From: Chitinophagales bacterium
GTDB lineage: Bacteria > Bacteroidota > Bacteroidia > Chitinophagales > Chitinophagaceae
Assembly (NCBI GenBank): GCA_020636505.1
Contig: JACJXR010000011.1
Location: 8,957-72,956 of the forward strand
Direction: 5' to 3'
Length of the DNA stretch: 64,000 nt
In this document: in pieces, positions 26,392 to 32,972 of the stretch
Numbering within the stretch: position 1 is the first letter of the stretch
How the letters are laid out: the number at the start of each line of letters is the position of its first letter
Notes under the pieces: generated by a model
What the model was told of the DNA's origin: nothing
The model's database searches: none
Seen by the model: only the letters and a program-made list of their open reading frames with translations
Program-made: the position numbers and the translations under genes

Positions 26392-26577
26392 GTGCTCGAT
26401 TTTTTTGAATCTATATTTGGGTTATTTCTTGATATAATATTTTGGCGCAAACGCAAAAAGTTTAAGAAGGAGCGTCCACGTAAAGCAAGGGTGTTAAAAA
26501 CTATGATACTTGTAGCCTTGTTCATTTGTTTGGTATATCTCAGCGTAAGAATCGTGAGCCTTATGATGGCAAATTAA
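26392..26577 (+). CDS. Possible small single-pass membrane protein
   Basis: A 61-residue reading frame starting at GTG 26392. It has a hydrophobic N-terminal stretch (FFESIFGLFLDIIFW), a very basic middle (RKRKKFKKERPRKAR) and a clear transmembrane helix (TMILVALFICLVYLSVRIV). The hydrophobic-basic-hydrophobic pattern makes coding plausible, but the start is not ATG and no family is recognised. It ends three bases before palindromic repeat copy 3. Confidence 0.4.
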   Translation: MLDFFESIFGLFLDIIFWRKRKKFKKERPRKARVLKTMILVALFICLVYLSVRIVSLMMAN

Positions 26578-26579
26578 AT

Positions 26580-26610
26580 CGGTGCACCGGTGCGCGCGCA
26601 CCACGCACCG
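26580..26610. repeat. GC-rich palindromic repeat, copy 3
   Basis: GGTGCGCGCGCACC (26589-26602) is a perfect 14-base palindrome. CGGTGC (26580-26585) and GCACCG (26605-26610) extend the stem beyond small bulges. Sequence and layout match copies 1 and 2. Confidence 0.85.
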
Positions 26611-26703
26611 GCCGCACCACCTACACCACACCTTCTTACAAACGAATGACAAAATCGTATCTTACCGGAACAACTTTTGCAGGCACTTACCTAAACTGCC
26701 CTT

Positions 26704-27303
26704 ATGAAATATCTATACATCCTACTCGCGCTGTTGATATTCGCCTCTTGCGAGAAATACGAAAGCATACCCGCAGGGGTGCGCTATGGCGAAAGCTGCC
26801 CTGCATACGACGGCTCTTTTCTTGACAATTGGTTCCCCTTTGAGTATAACAAGACCTTTAAGTACAGTTCTGCTACCGATGATTACACCATGAAGGTGGA
26901 CAGTGTGTATTTCAACAAAGCAAAAGATGTTTTGGCGGGAGAGCCTTGCACTTCATACGGTTTGCTGATGGCAAGAGGCAACGGTGTCAACGAGATAAAT
27001 ATGTCGGTCTCCACCTACTACAACCCCCAAAATCCCGATACGCGCTCAGATACCGTCCTTTCTTTTGAATGGTTGGATGCGTCGATACACGGCACGGTCA
27101 CTGCTCCCGATCTATTTAATATCGATACGGCAAATCATAGGTCCATCGCCTACGGCACACTTACGCTCAACGGTAAGGATTACAAACAAGTATACGTTGT
27201 GCTGACCAAAGACAGCACCAAGCAGGTTTCCAAGTTGTACATAGCAAGAACCCATGGTGTGGTCGGCTTTGTGAAAGACGGTGTCGATTATTGGTTGCAG
27301 TAA
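26704..27303 (+). CDS. Lipoprotein, paralogue of the 22417-23046 gene
   Basis: A 199-residue lipoprotein (LLALLIFASCEKYESIP, lipobox Cys at about residue 16). It shares the CPAYDGSFLDNWFPF and LYIARTHGVVGFVKDGVDYWL motifs with the 22417 gene, in the same places, but is otherwise well diverged. Predicted beta-rich; no named family recognised. Together the two copies bracket the DUF3987-type gene, the AT-rich gene and all full copies of the GC-rich palindrome, which suggests either an insertion between tandem paralogues or a duplication during integration. Confidence 0.8.
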   Translation: MKYLYILLALLIFASCEKYESIPAGVRYGESCPAYDGSFLDNWFPFEYNKTFKYSSATDDYTMKVDSVYFNKAKDVLAGEPCTSYGLLMARGNGVNEINMSVSTYYNPQNPDTRSDTVLSFEWLDASIHGTVTAPDLFNIDTANHRSIAYGTLTLNGKDYKQVYVVLTKDSTKQVSKLYIARTHGVVGFVKDGVDYWLQ

Positions 27304-27530
27304 ATTGTCCCGCCGTCCTGTGTGCACCACCGCACCGCTTTCTTGCCACTCGGTTCGGCAGTGCCGACTTCCCTAATCTATATCAAGGCTACATCCGCTA
27401 CCGTCGAAGCTTTAGGTAGCGGGGTCCTTTCTTTTCTGCTTTCTTTGGACAAGCAAAGAAAGTAGCTTGCAAAAAGAATACTCATTTCGTAAGATTGCTT
27501 CGTTCCTCGTAATGACGGGAGAGTAACATC
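27304..27530. repeat. Non-coding mosaic of short inverted and dispersed repeats
   Basis: No gene is seen here. In order: a half-arm of the GC-rich palindrome, GTGCACCACCGCACCG (27322-27337); TCGGCA-g-TGCCGA (27355-27367); CCGCTACC and GGTAGCGG (27395-27402 and 27415-27422); CTTTCTTTG and CAAAGAAAG (27439-27447 and 27454-27462); and dispersed repeat copy B (27486-27519). Such stacking of unrelated small palindromes is typical of intergenic repeat hot spots. Confidence 0.7.
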
Positions 27531-27794
27531 TCAAAAGTCTTGGAATATGTAAGCTATCATTATAAACCCAAAGACAATGGTGACAATTAGTAGTAAAAAG
27601 AACATAAGCGCTCTTCCAAGATAGTCACGCTTGTTTCGATGTTCTTTAGATATAGCTTTTGCACCGTTCCATATAATGGCACCAATAAGGATAGGTATCC
27701 CGAAAAACCAATAACCCCAAAACAGGACAAAAAAAATGTTCATCCAGTCGTAAAGCAATATGATGTCTACAGGTATCACTATCTGAAAATACAA
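27531..27794 (-). CDS. Small two-helix membrane protein, function unknown
   Basis: A reading frame of up to 87 residues. It has two transmembrane helices (MNIFFVLFWGYWFFGIPILI and LMFFLLLIVTIVFGFIMIAY) joined by a basic loop (KEHRNKRDYLGR). The first codon at 27794 is TTG; GTG at 27779 or ATG at 27743 are alternatives, so the N-terminus is uncertain. The hydropathy pattern supports coding, but I do not recognise a family. Its start region lies beside the rlmB promoter in divergent orientation. Confidence 0.5.
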   Translation of the reverse strand: MYFQIVIPVDIILLYDWMNIFFVLFWGYWFFGIPILIGAIIWNGAKAISKEHRNKRDYLGRALMFFLLLIVTIVFGFIMIAYIFQDF

Positions 27795-27805
27795 TAATAT
27801 CCGAT

Positions 27806-27813
27806 TACCTTTG
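27806..27813 (+). promoter_or_regulatory. Promoter -7 box abutting rlmB
   Basis: TACCTTTG is a perfect match to TAnnTTTG and ends five bases before the GTG start of rlmB at 27819, so transcription would begin at or next to the start codon. Confidence 0.65.
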
Positions 27814-27818
27814 CCCCT

Positions 27819-28571
27819 GTGAAACGCGACAACAGATCATTACCACTGATAGTAGGGCGCAAGCCATTGCTCGAGGCGCTGAAGCAGGGCAAGTTCATCG
27901 AAAAGATATTCATGCTGCGCACAGCGACGGGCGAGGAGGTGAACACACTCAAGAAGTTAGCCAAGGATAAGAACATTCCTATAAGCCTTGTACCTGCCGA
28001 AAAGCTGAACAAGCTTACTCGTGTGGAGCATCAGGGTGTGGTGGCATGGACAAGCCTACTCGAATATGTGGAGCTGCAAGAGGGTATCTCTCATGTAGTG
28101 GAGCAGGGCGGCACACCGCTGTTCGTCATGTTGGACGGTGTCACCGATGTGCGCAATGTGGGTGCCATTGCTCGTACTGCACTCTGTTGTGGTGCTCAGG
28201 CGTTGATATTGCCCGTGTCCTCATCCGCATCGCTTACCGAAGAGGCGGTGAAAACCTCCGCAGGTGCGCTCAACAAAATACTCCTCTGCCGTACACCATC
28301 CGTACAGCAAGCCATGGATGTGCTGAAGCTCAACGGCATCAAAATATGCGGCTCACACATGGATACCAACCTGCCACTGCACAAGGCCGACCTTACAGTG
28401 CCATGCTGCATAGTGATGGGTGCGGAAGATAAGGGCATCAGCAAAGAGGTCATCAAACGTGCCGACGAGCTGATACATATACCCATGTCCTCGGAGTTCG
28501 ACTCGCTGAACGTATCCGTAGCCACGGGTATGATGCTCTACGAAGCCCAACGGCAGCGCATCTTGGAGTAA
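27819..28571 (+). CDS. rlmB: 23S rRNA (guanosine-2'-O)-methyltransferase RlmB
   Basis: A 250-residue SpoU/TrmH-family (SPOUT) methyltransferase. An N-terminal substrate-binding domain (LPLIVGRKPLLEALKQG) is followed by the three SPOUT motifs: VTDVRNVGAIARTA, VMGAEDKGIS and PMSSEFDSLNVSVATG, which form the trefoil-knot SAM site. It methylates G2251 in the P-loop of 23S rRNA. The start is GTG, directly behind the -7 box, so the message is probably leaderless or nearly so. Confidence 0.93.
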   Translation: MKRDNRSLPLIVGRKPLLEALKQGKFIEKIFMLRTATGEEVNTLKKLAKDKNIPISLVPAEKLNKLTRVEHQGVVAWTSLLEYVELQEGISHVVEQGGTPLFVMLDGVTDVRNVGAIARTALCCGAQALILPVSSSASLTEEAVKTSAGALNKILLCRTPSVQQAMDVLKLNGIKICGSHMDTNLPLHKADLTVPCCIVMGAEDKGISKEVIKRADELIHIPMSSEFDSLNVSVATGMMLYEAQRQRILE

Positions 28572-28596
28572 TCCACACGGTGCTGCAAAAATTTCT

Positions 28597-28629
28597 CTTG
28601 GATAGATAAAGATTTTCCGCTTACATTTG
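28597..28629 (+). promoter_or_regulatory. Promoter of the cobalamin-uptake operon
   Basis: CTTG (28597-28600, -33 like) is separated by 21 bases from TACATTTG (28622-28629), an exact TAnnTTTG -7 box. The riboswitch begins a few bases downstream. Confidence 0.65.
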
Positions 28630-28633
28630 TGCT

Positions 28634-28790
28634 GCTTAGGTGCTCACGTTGAGCTGAAAAGGGAACAGGGTGTAAATCCCTGACATTACCCGATGCTGTA
28701 AGCTTCATAAAAACCTTTTGTATCCTCAAGCCACTGTTCTGACAAGAACGGGAAGGCGCAAAAGGCGAAGTAAGTCAGAAGACCTGCCTT
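28634..28790 (+). ncRNA. Cobalamin (adenosylcobalamin-type) riboswitch aptamer
   Basis: The conserved boxes appear in the right order: TAGGTGC (P1/P2 side), GGGAACAGGGTGTAAATCCC (the element ending in the AAATCCC arm), TACCCG, CCACTG, GGGAAGGCG, and AGTCAGAAGACCTGCC, the 3' box closing P1. This set is diagnostic of the cobalamin riboswitch. In the family B12 binding reduces expression of the downstream genes, here surface proteins and a TonB receptor, consistent with control of corrinoid uptake. Confidence 0.92.
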
Positions 28791-28868
28791 GGTAAAAATA
28801 AGTATCGCTGCTTTCGGGAAAAAAAGCACAGGTAATACCAAGACCTACTTCGTCTTAACTTTTATCTG
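28764..28868 (+). promoter_or_regulatory. Predicted expression platform of the riboswitch
   Basis: GGCGAAGTAAGTC (28764-28776) overlaps the 3' conserved aptamer box and can pair with GACCTACTTCGTC (28842-28854) with one mismatch and one wobble. Inside it CTTGGTA (28788-28794) can pair with TACCAAG (28836-28842). TCTGAC (28863-28868) can also pair with GTCAGA. These pairings exclude part of the aptamer, as expected for a switch. No U-run terminator is evident, so control of translation is possible. Confidence 0.5.
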
Positions 28869-28913
28869 ACCTTTCTCTTAGCTGCGTAATTGTTTAACGT
28901 TTAAAGAACTTTT

Positions 28914-29912
28914 ATGCGCAAAATTTCTACACTCATCGTTGCCCTTTTGGTAACATCATTTGCCAATGCACAAACCGTGGTGGCCACGTTCGATACCATC
29001 ACACTACCCGGTACGGACACCTTTTATGTCAACTATTCCATGCCTATGCAAGATGTTGGCTACAACGATGGACTTGCACACTTTGAATGTGTGTATGATA
29101 CAGCATGGGGTGGTTCATGGGTGCGCGGCTTTGCTCCGAGTAATATGACCGACAGTGTTACAAGTGGATACTTCAACCAATACTCCGCAAAACCTGCCAA
29201 AGGTTACAACGGTAGTAATAATTATATGGTTGCTTTTTGTACCGATACTGTAACAATCAAAATAGACAGAAGCAAGCTCGCACCTAATGCATACACGTGG
29301 GTGTCTGGTTTTTATATTACCAACAGTACCTATGCTTACAACAGTATGAGGGATGGTGACGGCTTCGCCAAAAAGTTCGGTGGTGTGCCCAACAACGACA
29401 GCGATTGGTTCAAGCTTACAGTCAACGCTTATGTGAAAGGTACGCATATTGGTTACAAGGAGTTTTATTTGGCCGACTTCAGGGATGCGGACAGTACCAA
29501 AGATTATATCGTGAAAGATTGGCAATGGTTTAGTTTGAATGATTTAGGTCACATGGATAGCCTGAAGCTATCGTTGACATCAAGCGATACAGGTTCTTTC
29601 GGTATGAATACGCCTGCTTACTTTTGTATGGATGATTTCACCGTGAACATATTCTATCTGTCAGTGAATGATGCAGCTAAATCACAGCCTGCCAAAGTAT
29701 ATCCAAACCCTGCTACGGACAGGTTGTATATAGAGCCTAACGATGAGATGGTGAAGACGGTGGCCGTGTATGATATGAGCGGTAAGCAAGTGGCGGTTTA
29801 CAACGGAGATACCAAAGTGGAGATAAACACAAGTAACTTTGCAACGGGTACATACGTACTGCAAATAGTAGGTGACAACGGTGTGGCAACCTCACGCTTT
29901 GTAAAAAGATAA
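28914..29912 (+). CDS. DUF4465-type secreted protein with T9SS tail (copy 1)
   Basis: A 332-residue protein with a signal peptide (MRKISTLIVALLVTSFANAQ). The body has aromatic beta-sandwich motifs seen in DUF4465 proteins: GTDTFYVNYS, YITNSTYAYNSMRDGDGFAKKFG, FYLADFRDADSTKDYIV and SFGMNTPAYFCMDDF. The last 80 residues are a T9SS type A sorting domain (AKVYPNPATDRLYIEPND, FATGTYVLQIVGDNG). DUF4465 genes are frequent partners of BtuB-like receptors in Bacteroidota, and this one is the first gene after the cobalamin riboswitch, so a surface corrinoid-binding role is likely (inference). Confidence 0.88.
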   Translation: MRKISTLIVALLVTSFANAQTVVATFDTITLPGTDTFYVNYSMPMQDVGYNDGLAHFECVYDTAWGGSWVRGFAPSNMTDSVTSGYFNQYSAKPAKGYNGSNNYMVAFCTDTVTIKIDRSKLAPNAYTWVSGFYITNSTYAYNSMRDGDGFAKKFGGVPNNDSDWFKLTVNAYVKGTHIGYKEFYLADFRDADSTKDYIVKDWQWFSLNDLGHMDSLKLSLTSSDTGSFGMNTPAYFCMDDFTVNIFYLSVNDAAKSQPAKVYPNPATDRLYIEPNDEMVKTVAVYDMSGKQVAVYNGDTKVEINTSNFATGTYVLQIVGDNGVATSRFVKR

Positions 29913-29916
29913 GATA

Positions 29917-30897
29917 ATGCACAAAATATCTACAATCGCAATTGCTCTAATCATGAGCATTACTACAAAGGCAGGTGTCTCAATTGTTGCCACTTTTGAC
30001 ACATTGACATTAGCCGGTACAGATACATTCTACGTCAATTATTCTAACCCCGGCTATGATGTAGGTTTCAATGACCAATTACTGCATTTTCAAACTGTTT
30101 ATGATACAGCAGGATATAAAGGCTTAAGGTCAGGGTTTGTTTATTCTAATATGACAGACAGTACTACTTCGGGATATACCAATGCGAATTCTGCAAAAAC
30201 GGGTATAGGGTACAATAGTAGTGCACAATACGCTGTTGCATATGCTTCATCACCTGTGTTGGTTGAGATAACCGATACATCTTATAATGGATCTCTTTTT
30301 GGATTTTATGTCACCAATAATACTTATGCGTATAATAGCATACGTGATGGAGATGGGTTCGCTAAAAAATTCAACAATGCAGATAAAGATTGGTTTAAGT
30401 TGACTATCAAGGGTTATTTGGGTGGTAGTCTGAAAACAGATAGTGTTGATTTTTATCTCGCTGACTTCAGGCATACTGACAGTACAAAGGACTATATCCT
30501 CAAAACATGGGGGTTTGTCGACCTGCAACCTTTGGGAATGGTAGATAGTATTCAATTCTCACTTACATCATCAGATGTAGGTTCATTCGGCATGAATACG
30601 CCTGCTTACTTCTGTATAGATGAATTCCAGATTTATCACGATTTAGGTGTGACTAATAATACTGAACATGCGATAGCCAAAGTGTATCCAAACCCTGCGA
30701 CAGACAGGTTGTATATAGAGACTAACGATGAGACGGTTAAAACTGTAGCCGTGTACGACATGAGTGGTAAACAAATGGCGGTGTACAATGCTGCTACCAA
30801 AGTGGAGATAAACACAAGTAACTTTGCAACGGGTACATATGTACTGCAAATAGTAGGTGACAACGGTGTTGCTACCTCACGCTTTGTAAAAAGATAA
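29917..30897 (+). CDS. DUF4465-type secreted protein with T9SS tail (copy 2)
   Basis: A 326-residue paralogue that starts four bases after copy 1 ends. It has its own signal peptide (TIAIALIMSITTKAGVS) and every body motif of copy 1 (TNNTYAYNSIRDGDGFAKKF, FYLADFRHTDSTKDYIL, SFGMNTPAYFCIDEF), with roughly half of the other positions changed. The sorting tail is nearly identical to copy 1, also at DNA level over the final 90 or so bases. Codon use is more AT-rich than in copy 1. Two diverged ligand-binding modules with a homogenised anchor suggest different corrinoid forms or epitopes (speculative). Confidence 0.88.
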   Translation: MHKISTIAIALIMSITTKAGVSIVATFDTLTLAGTDTFYVNYSNPGYDVGFNDQLLHFQTVYDTAGYKGLRSGFVYSNMTDSTTSGYTNANSAKTGIGYNSSAQYAVAYASSPVLVEITDTSYNGSLFGFYVTNNTYAYNSIRDGDGFAKKFNNADKDWFKLTIKGYLGGSLKTDSVDFYLADFRHTDSTKDYILKTWGFVDLQPLGMVDSIQFSLTSSDVGSFGMNTPAYFCIDEFQIYHDLGVTNNTEHAIAKVYPNPATDRLYIETNDETVKTVAVYDMSGKQMAVYNAATKVEINTSNFATGTYVLQIVGDNGVATSRFVKR

Positions 30898-30900
30898 ACA

Positions 30901-31902
30901 ATGAGATTTCGCCTTATCATAATGATGCTTGGCATGTCCTTGTCTGCGGTGGCGCAATATCCTCCGCAGGCAGGAGTGTCGGGTAGTACGGCCATCAGTG
31001 CGAACGACAGTCGTTTTGTGGCCTGGGCGAACACCTGTACGTTGGTGCGTGGTTGGGTGGATATAGCCGATAAGTCGCAAGGATATACAGGCTTCGGTGC
31101 AGAGGCCGATGCTACGGGCAAGAAAGACGGTCGCATACTTTGTATGGGCGACAGCGGTGTGGCGACACTCACATTCGTTGCTCCTTTGTTCAATGGTCCG
31201 GGTGCTGACTTTGCCGTGTTTGAAAATGGCTTTGCCAATCCGAATGATCCCGAAGAGGCGTTTTTGGAATTGGCATTTGTGGAGGTGAGTTCCGACGGAG
31301 TCAACTTTGTACGCTTCCCCGCAAGCTGCTTGATAGACACGCCACAGATACCCGGTGCGGGTGTATACTCCAATGCAAGAAAGATAAACAACATGGCGGG
31401 CAAGTACATTGCAGGCTATGGTACTCCGTTCGACCTTGAGGAGTTGAAGGGCATACCCGAGTTGGATGTGAACAACGTCACGCATATACGCATTGTGGAT
31501 GCCATCGGTTCTTTGGGTGTAAATGCAAGCCTCGATAAAGACGGCAACAAAGTGAACGATCCATATCCCACACCATTCATTACAGGTGGTTTCGATTTAG
31601 ATGCTGTGGGTGGTATTCATGTAAAAGGACAGTTTCCTTCATCTGTCGGTGATGTGGCGCAAGAGCAAACAATCACTGTTGCTCCAAACCCTGCAAGGGA
31701 ACATATCACCGTATCGCTCAACGAAAATGTCGCACAAGCAGTGGTTACACTTACCGATGCGGCAGGTAGGCTCGTCAAGCAATATGACATTAATCATAGG
31801 ATACTCAGCATAAACATCGGTACTTTGCAGAGTGGGGTTTACTTCCTCACAAGCAGAGACGAACAAGGAAATAAATGCACGGCACGTTTCGTAAAATATT
31901 GA
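30901..31902 (+). CDS. Surface protein with T9SS tail in the cobalamin operon
   Basis: A 333-residue protein starting three bases after the second DUF4465 gene. The signal peptide ends AVAQYPPQAG. The body reads ILCMGDSGVATLTFVAPLFN, GADFAVFENGFANP and FLELAFVEVSSDGVNFVRFP, then DLDAVGGIHVKG. This motif series is found in proteins simply called cell surface protein that sit next to BtuB-like receptors. The C-terminus is a type A sorting domain (TVAPNPAREHITVSL, GTLQSGVYFLTSRDEQGN). The operon position implies regulation by cobalamin. Its end overlaps the next start by 28 bases. Confidence 0.85.
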   Translation: MRFRLIIMMLGMSLSAVAQYPPQAGVSGSTAISANDSRFVAWANTCTLVRGWVDIADKSQGYTGFGAEADATGKKDGRILCMGDSGVATLTFVAPLFNGPGADFAVFENGFANPNDPEEAFLELAFVEVSSDGVNFVRFPASCLIDTPQIPGAGVYSNARKINNMAGKYIAGYGTPFDLEELKGIPELDVNNVTHIRIVDAIGSLGVNASLDKDGNKVNDPYPTPFITGGFDLDAVGGIHVKGQFPSSVGDVAQEQTITVAPNPAREHITVSLNENVAQAVVTLTDAAGRLVKQYDINHRILSINIGTLQSGVYFLTSRDEQGNKCTARFVKY

Positions 31903-32972
31903 TACCTGTATCGGCCGCGTTGTTACTTTTTGCTTCTTGTAAAAAGGACACGGCAACAGGTCCGTCGGCTAATTCAACACCCGCTCCTCATGTCAATCAA
32001 GGAGAGCGCAACTTGTATGTGGTGTGCGAGGGTAGCTTGGGCAACGGCAATGCTTCACTGTCTGTAAAGAACCTGACAAACGGCACCACTTACGATAATG
32101 TGTACGAGACCATCAACGGTAAGTCGTTGGGAGATGTGTTTCAGAGTATAACTCGTATTGGTGACAGACTCCTTCTCTGCATCAACAACTCAGATAAGAT
32201 ATTGGTGATAGATGCCATCACCCGCGATTACATCGGTAGGATAGACGTACCCAAGCCCAGATACATACAGGTCATCAATGAGACCAAAGCATACGTCAGT
32301 TCATTGTTCGGCAATAAGCTCTACATCATCAACCCACAACAGTTGACACTTGAGGGCAGTATAGAAATGCCCGCACGCAATCCCGAGGGTATGCTCGCTT
32401 GGGGCAACTTCATATATGTGTGTACTTGGGATACCGCTTGCAACAAAGTATACCTTGTCAACAAACTGAATGACCAAATTGCAGACAGCATTGCATTGGC
32501 AGGTGTTGCACCGCACAAAGTATTTGCCGATAGAGATGGCTTTATATGGGTGCTGTCGGGTAACGTGCCTCAAAACAAATGGGCGGCATTCACACGCATT
32601 CGCCCTGATACCCGAGAATCTGTGAGTGCATACAACTTCAAAGAATTGCAAGACCCTATAAAACCTGTTATGAACGGCTCGCGCGATTGGATATACTTCA
32701 TAGGGGTGGACTATAACGGATACAGTAAATACAACGGTGTTTTCAGAATGGGTATAGACGATGCATCAGTACCGGGTACTCCGTTGATACCTGCTCAAAA
32801 CCTGCAATACTTTTGGGCTTTGGGTATAGACCCCCAAACGAATGATATATATGTTGGCGACCCGAAGGGCTTCATACAAAAAGGAACTGTTTCAGTATAC
32901 GATGCCTCGGGCAATCAAAAGCAAACATTCAACGTGGGTGTAGGCCCGGGTGATTTCTACTTCGATGAATAG
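31875..32972 (+). CDS. BtuG-like surface lipoprotein, YncE/DUF5074-type beta-propeller
   Basis: A 365-residue lipoprotein (AALLLFASCKKDT, lipobox Cys at about residue 22). A low-complexity linker is followed by repeated blades such as DKILVIDAITRDYIGRIDVP, NKLYIINPQQLTLEGSIEMP and NKVYLVNKLNDQIADSIALA, the pattern of a YncE-like seven-bladed propeller. In Bacteroides, BtuG lipoproteins of this type cap the BtuB receptor and bind corrinoids extremely tightly. Gene order here (riboswitch, then this gene directly before the TonB receptor, with overlap) argues strongly for the same job. It overlaps its neighbours by 28 and 8 bases. Confidence 0.87.
   Translation: MHGTFRKILIPVSAALLLFASCKKDTATGPSANSTPAPHVNQGERNLYVVCEGSLGNGNASLSVKNLTNGTTYDNVYETINGKSLGDVFQSITRIGDRLLLCINNSDKILVIDAITRDYIGRIDVPKPRYIQVINETKAYVSSLFGNKLYIINPQQLTLEGSIEMPARNPEGMLAWGNFIYVCTWDTACNKVYLVNKLNDQIADSIALAGVAPHKVFADRDGFIWVLSGNVPQNKWAAFTRIRPDTRESVSAYNFKELQDPIKPVMNGSRDWIYFIGVDYNGYSKYNGVFRMGIDDASVPGTPLIPAQNLQYFWALGIDPQTNDIYVGDPKGFIQKGTVSVYDASGNQKQTFNVGVGPGDFYFDE

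Noticed and set aside
24556..26610. CRISPR array
   Set aside because: The palindromes are separated by about 480 and 1,540 bases containing genes, with no regular spacers and no cas genes.
26526..26825. 99-codon plus-strand frame across palindrome copy 3
   Set aside because: It overlaps the start of the 26704 lipoprotein and consists mainly of repeat-derived Arg/Thr/Pro codons.
22417..27303. Complete prophage or integrative element
   Set aside because: No integrase, structural, mobilisation or tRNA attachment features were seen; only a DUF3987-type gene hints at mobility.
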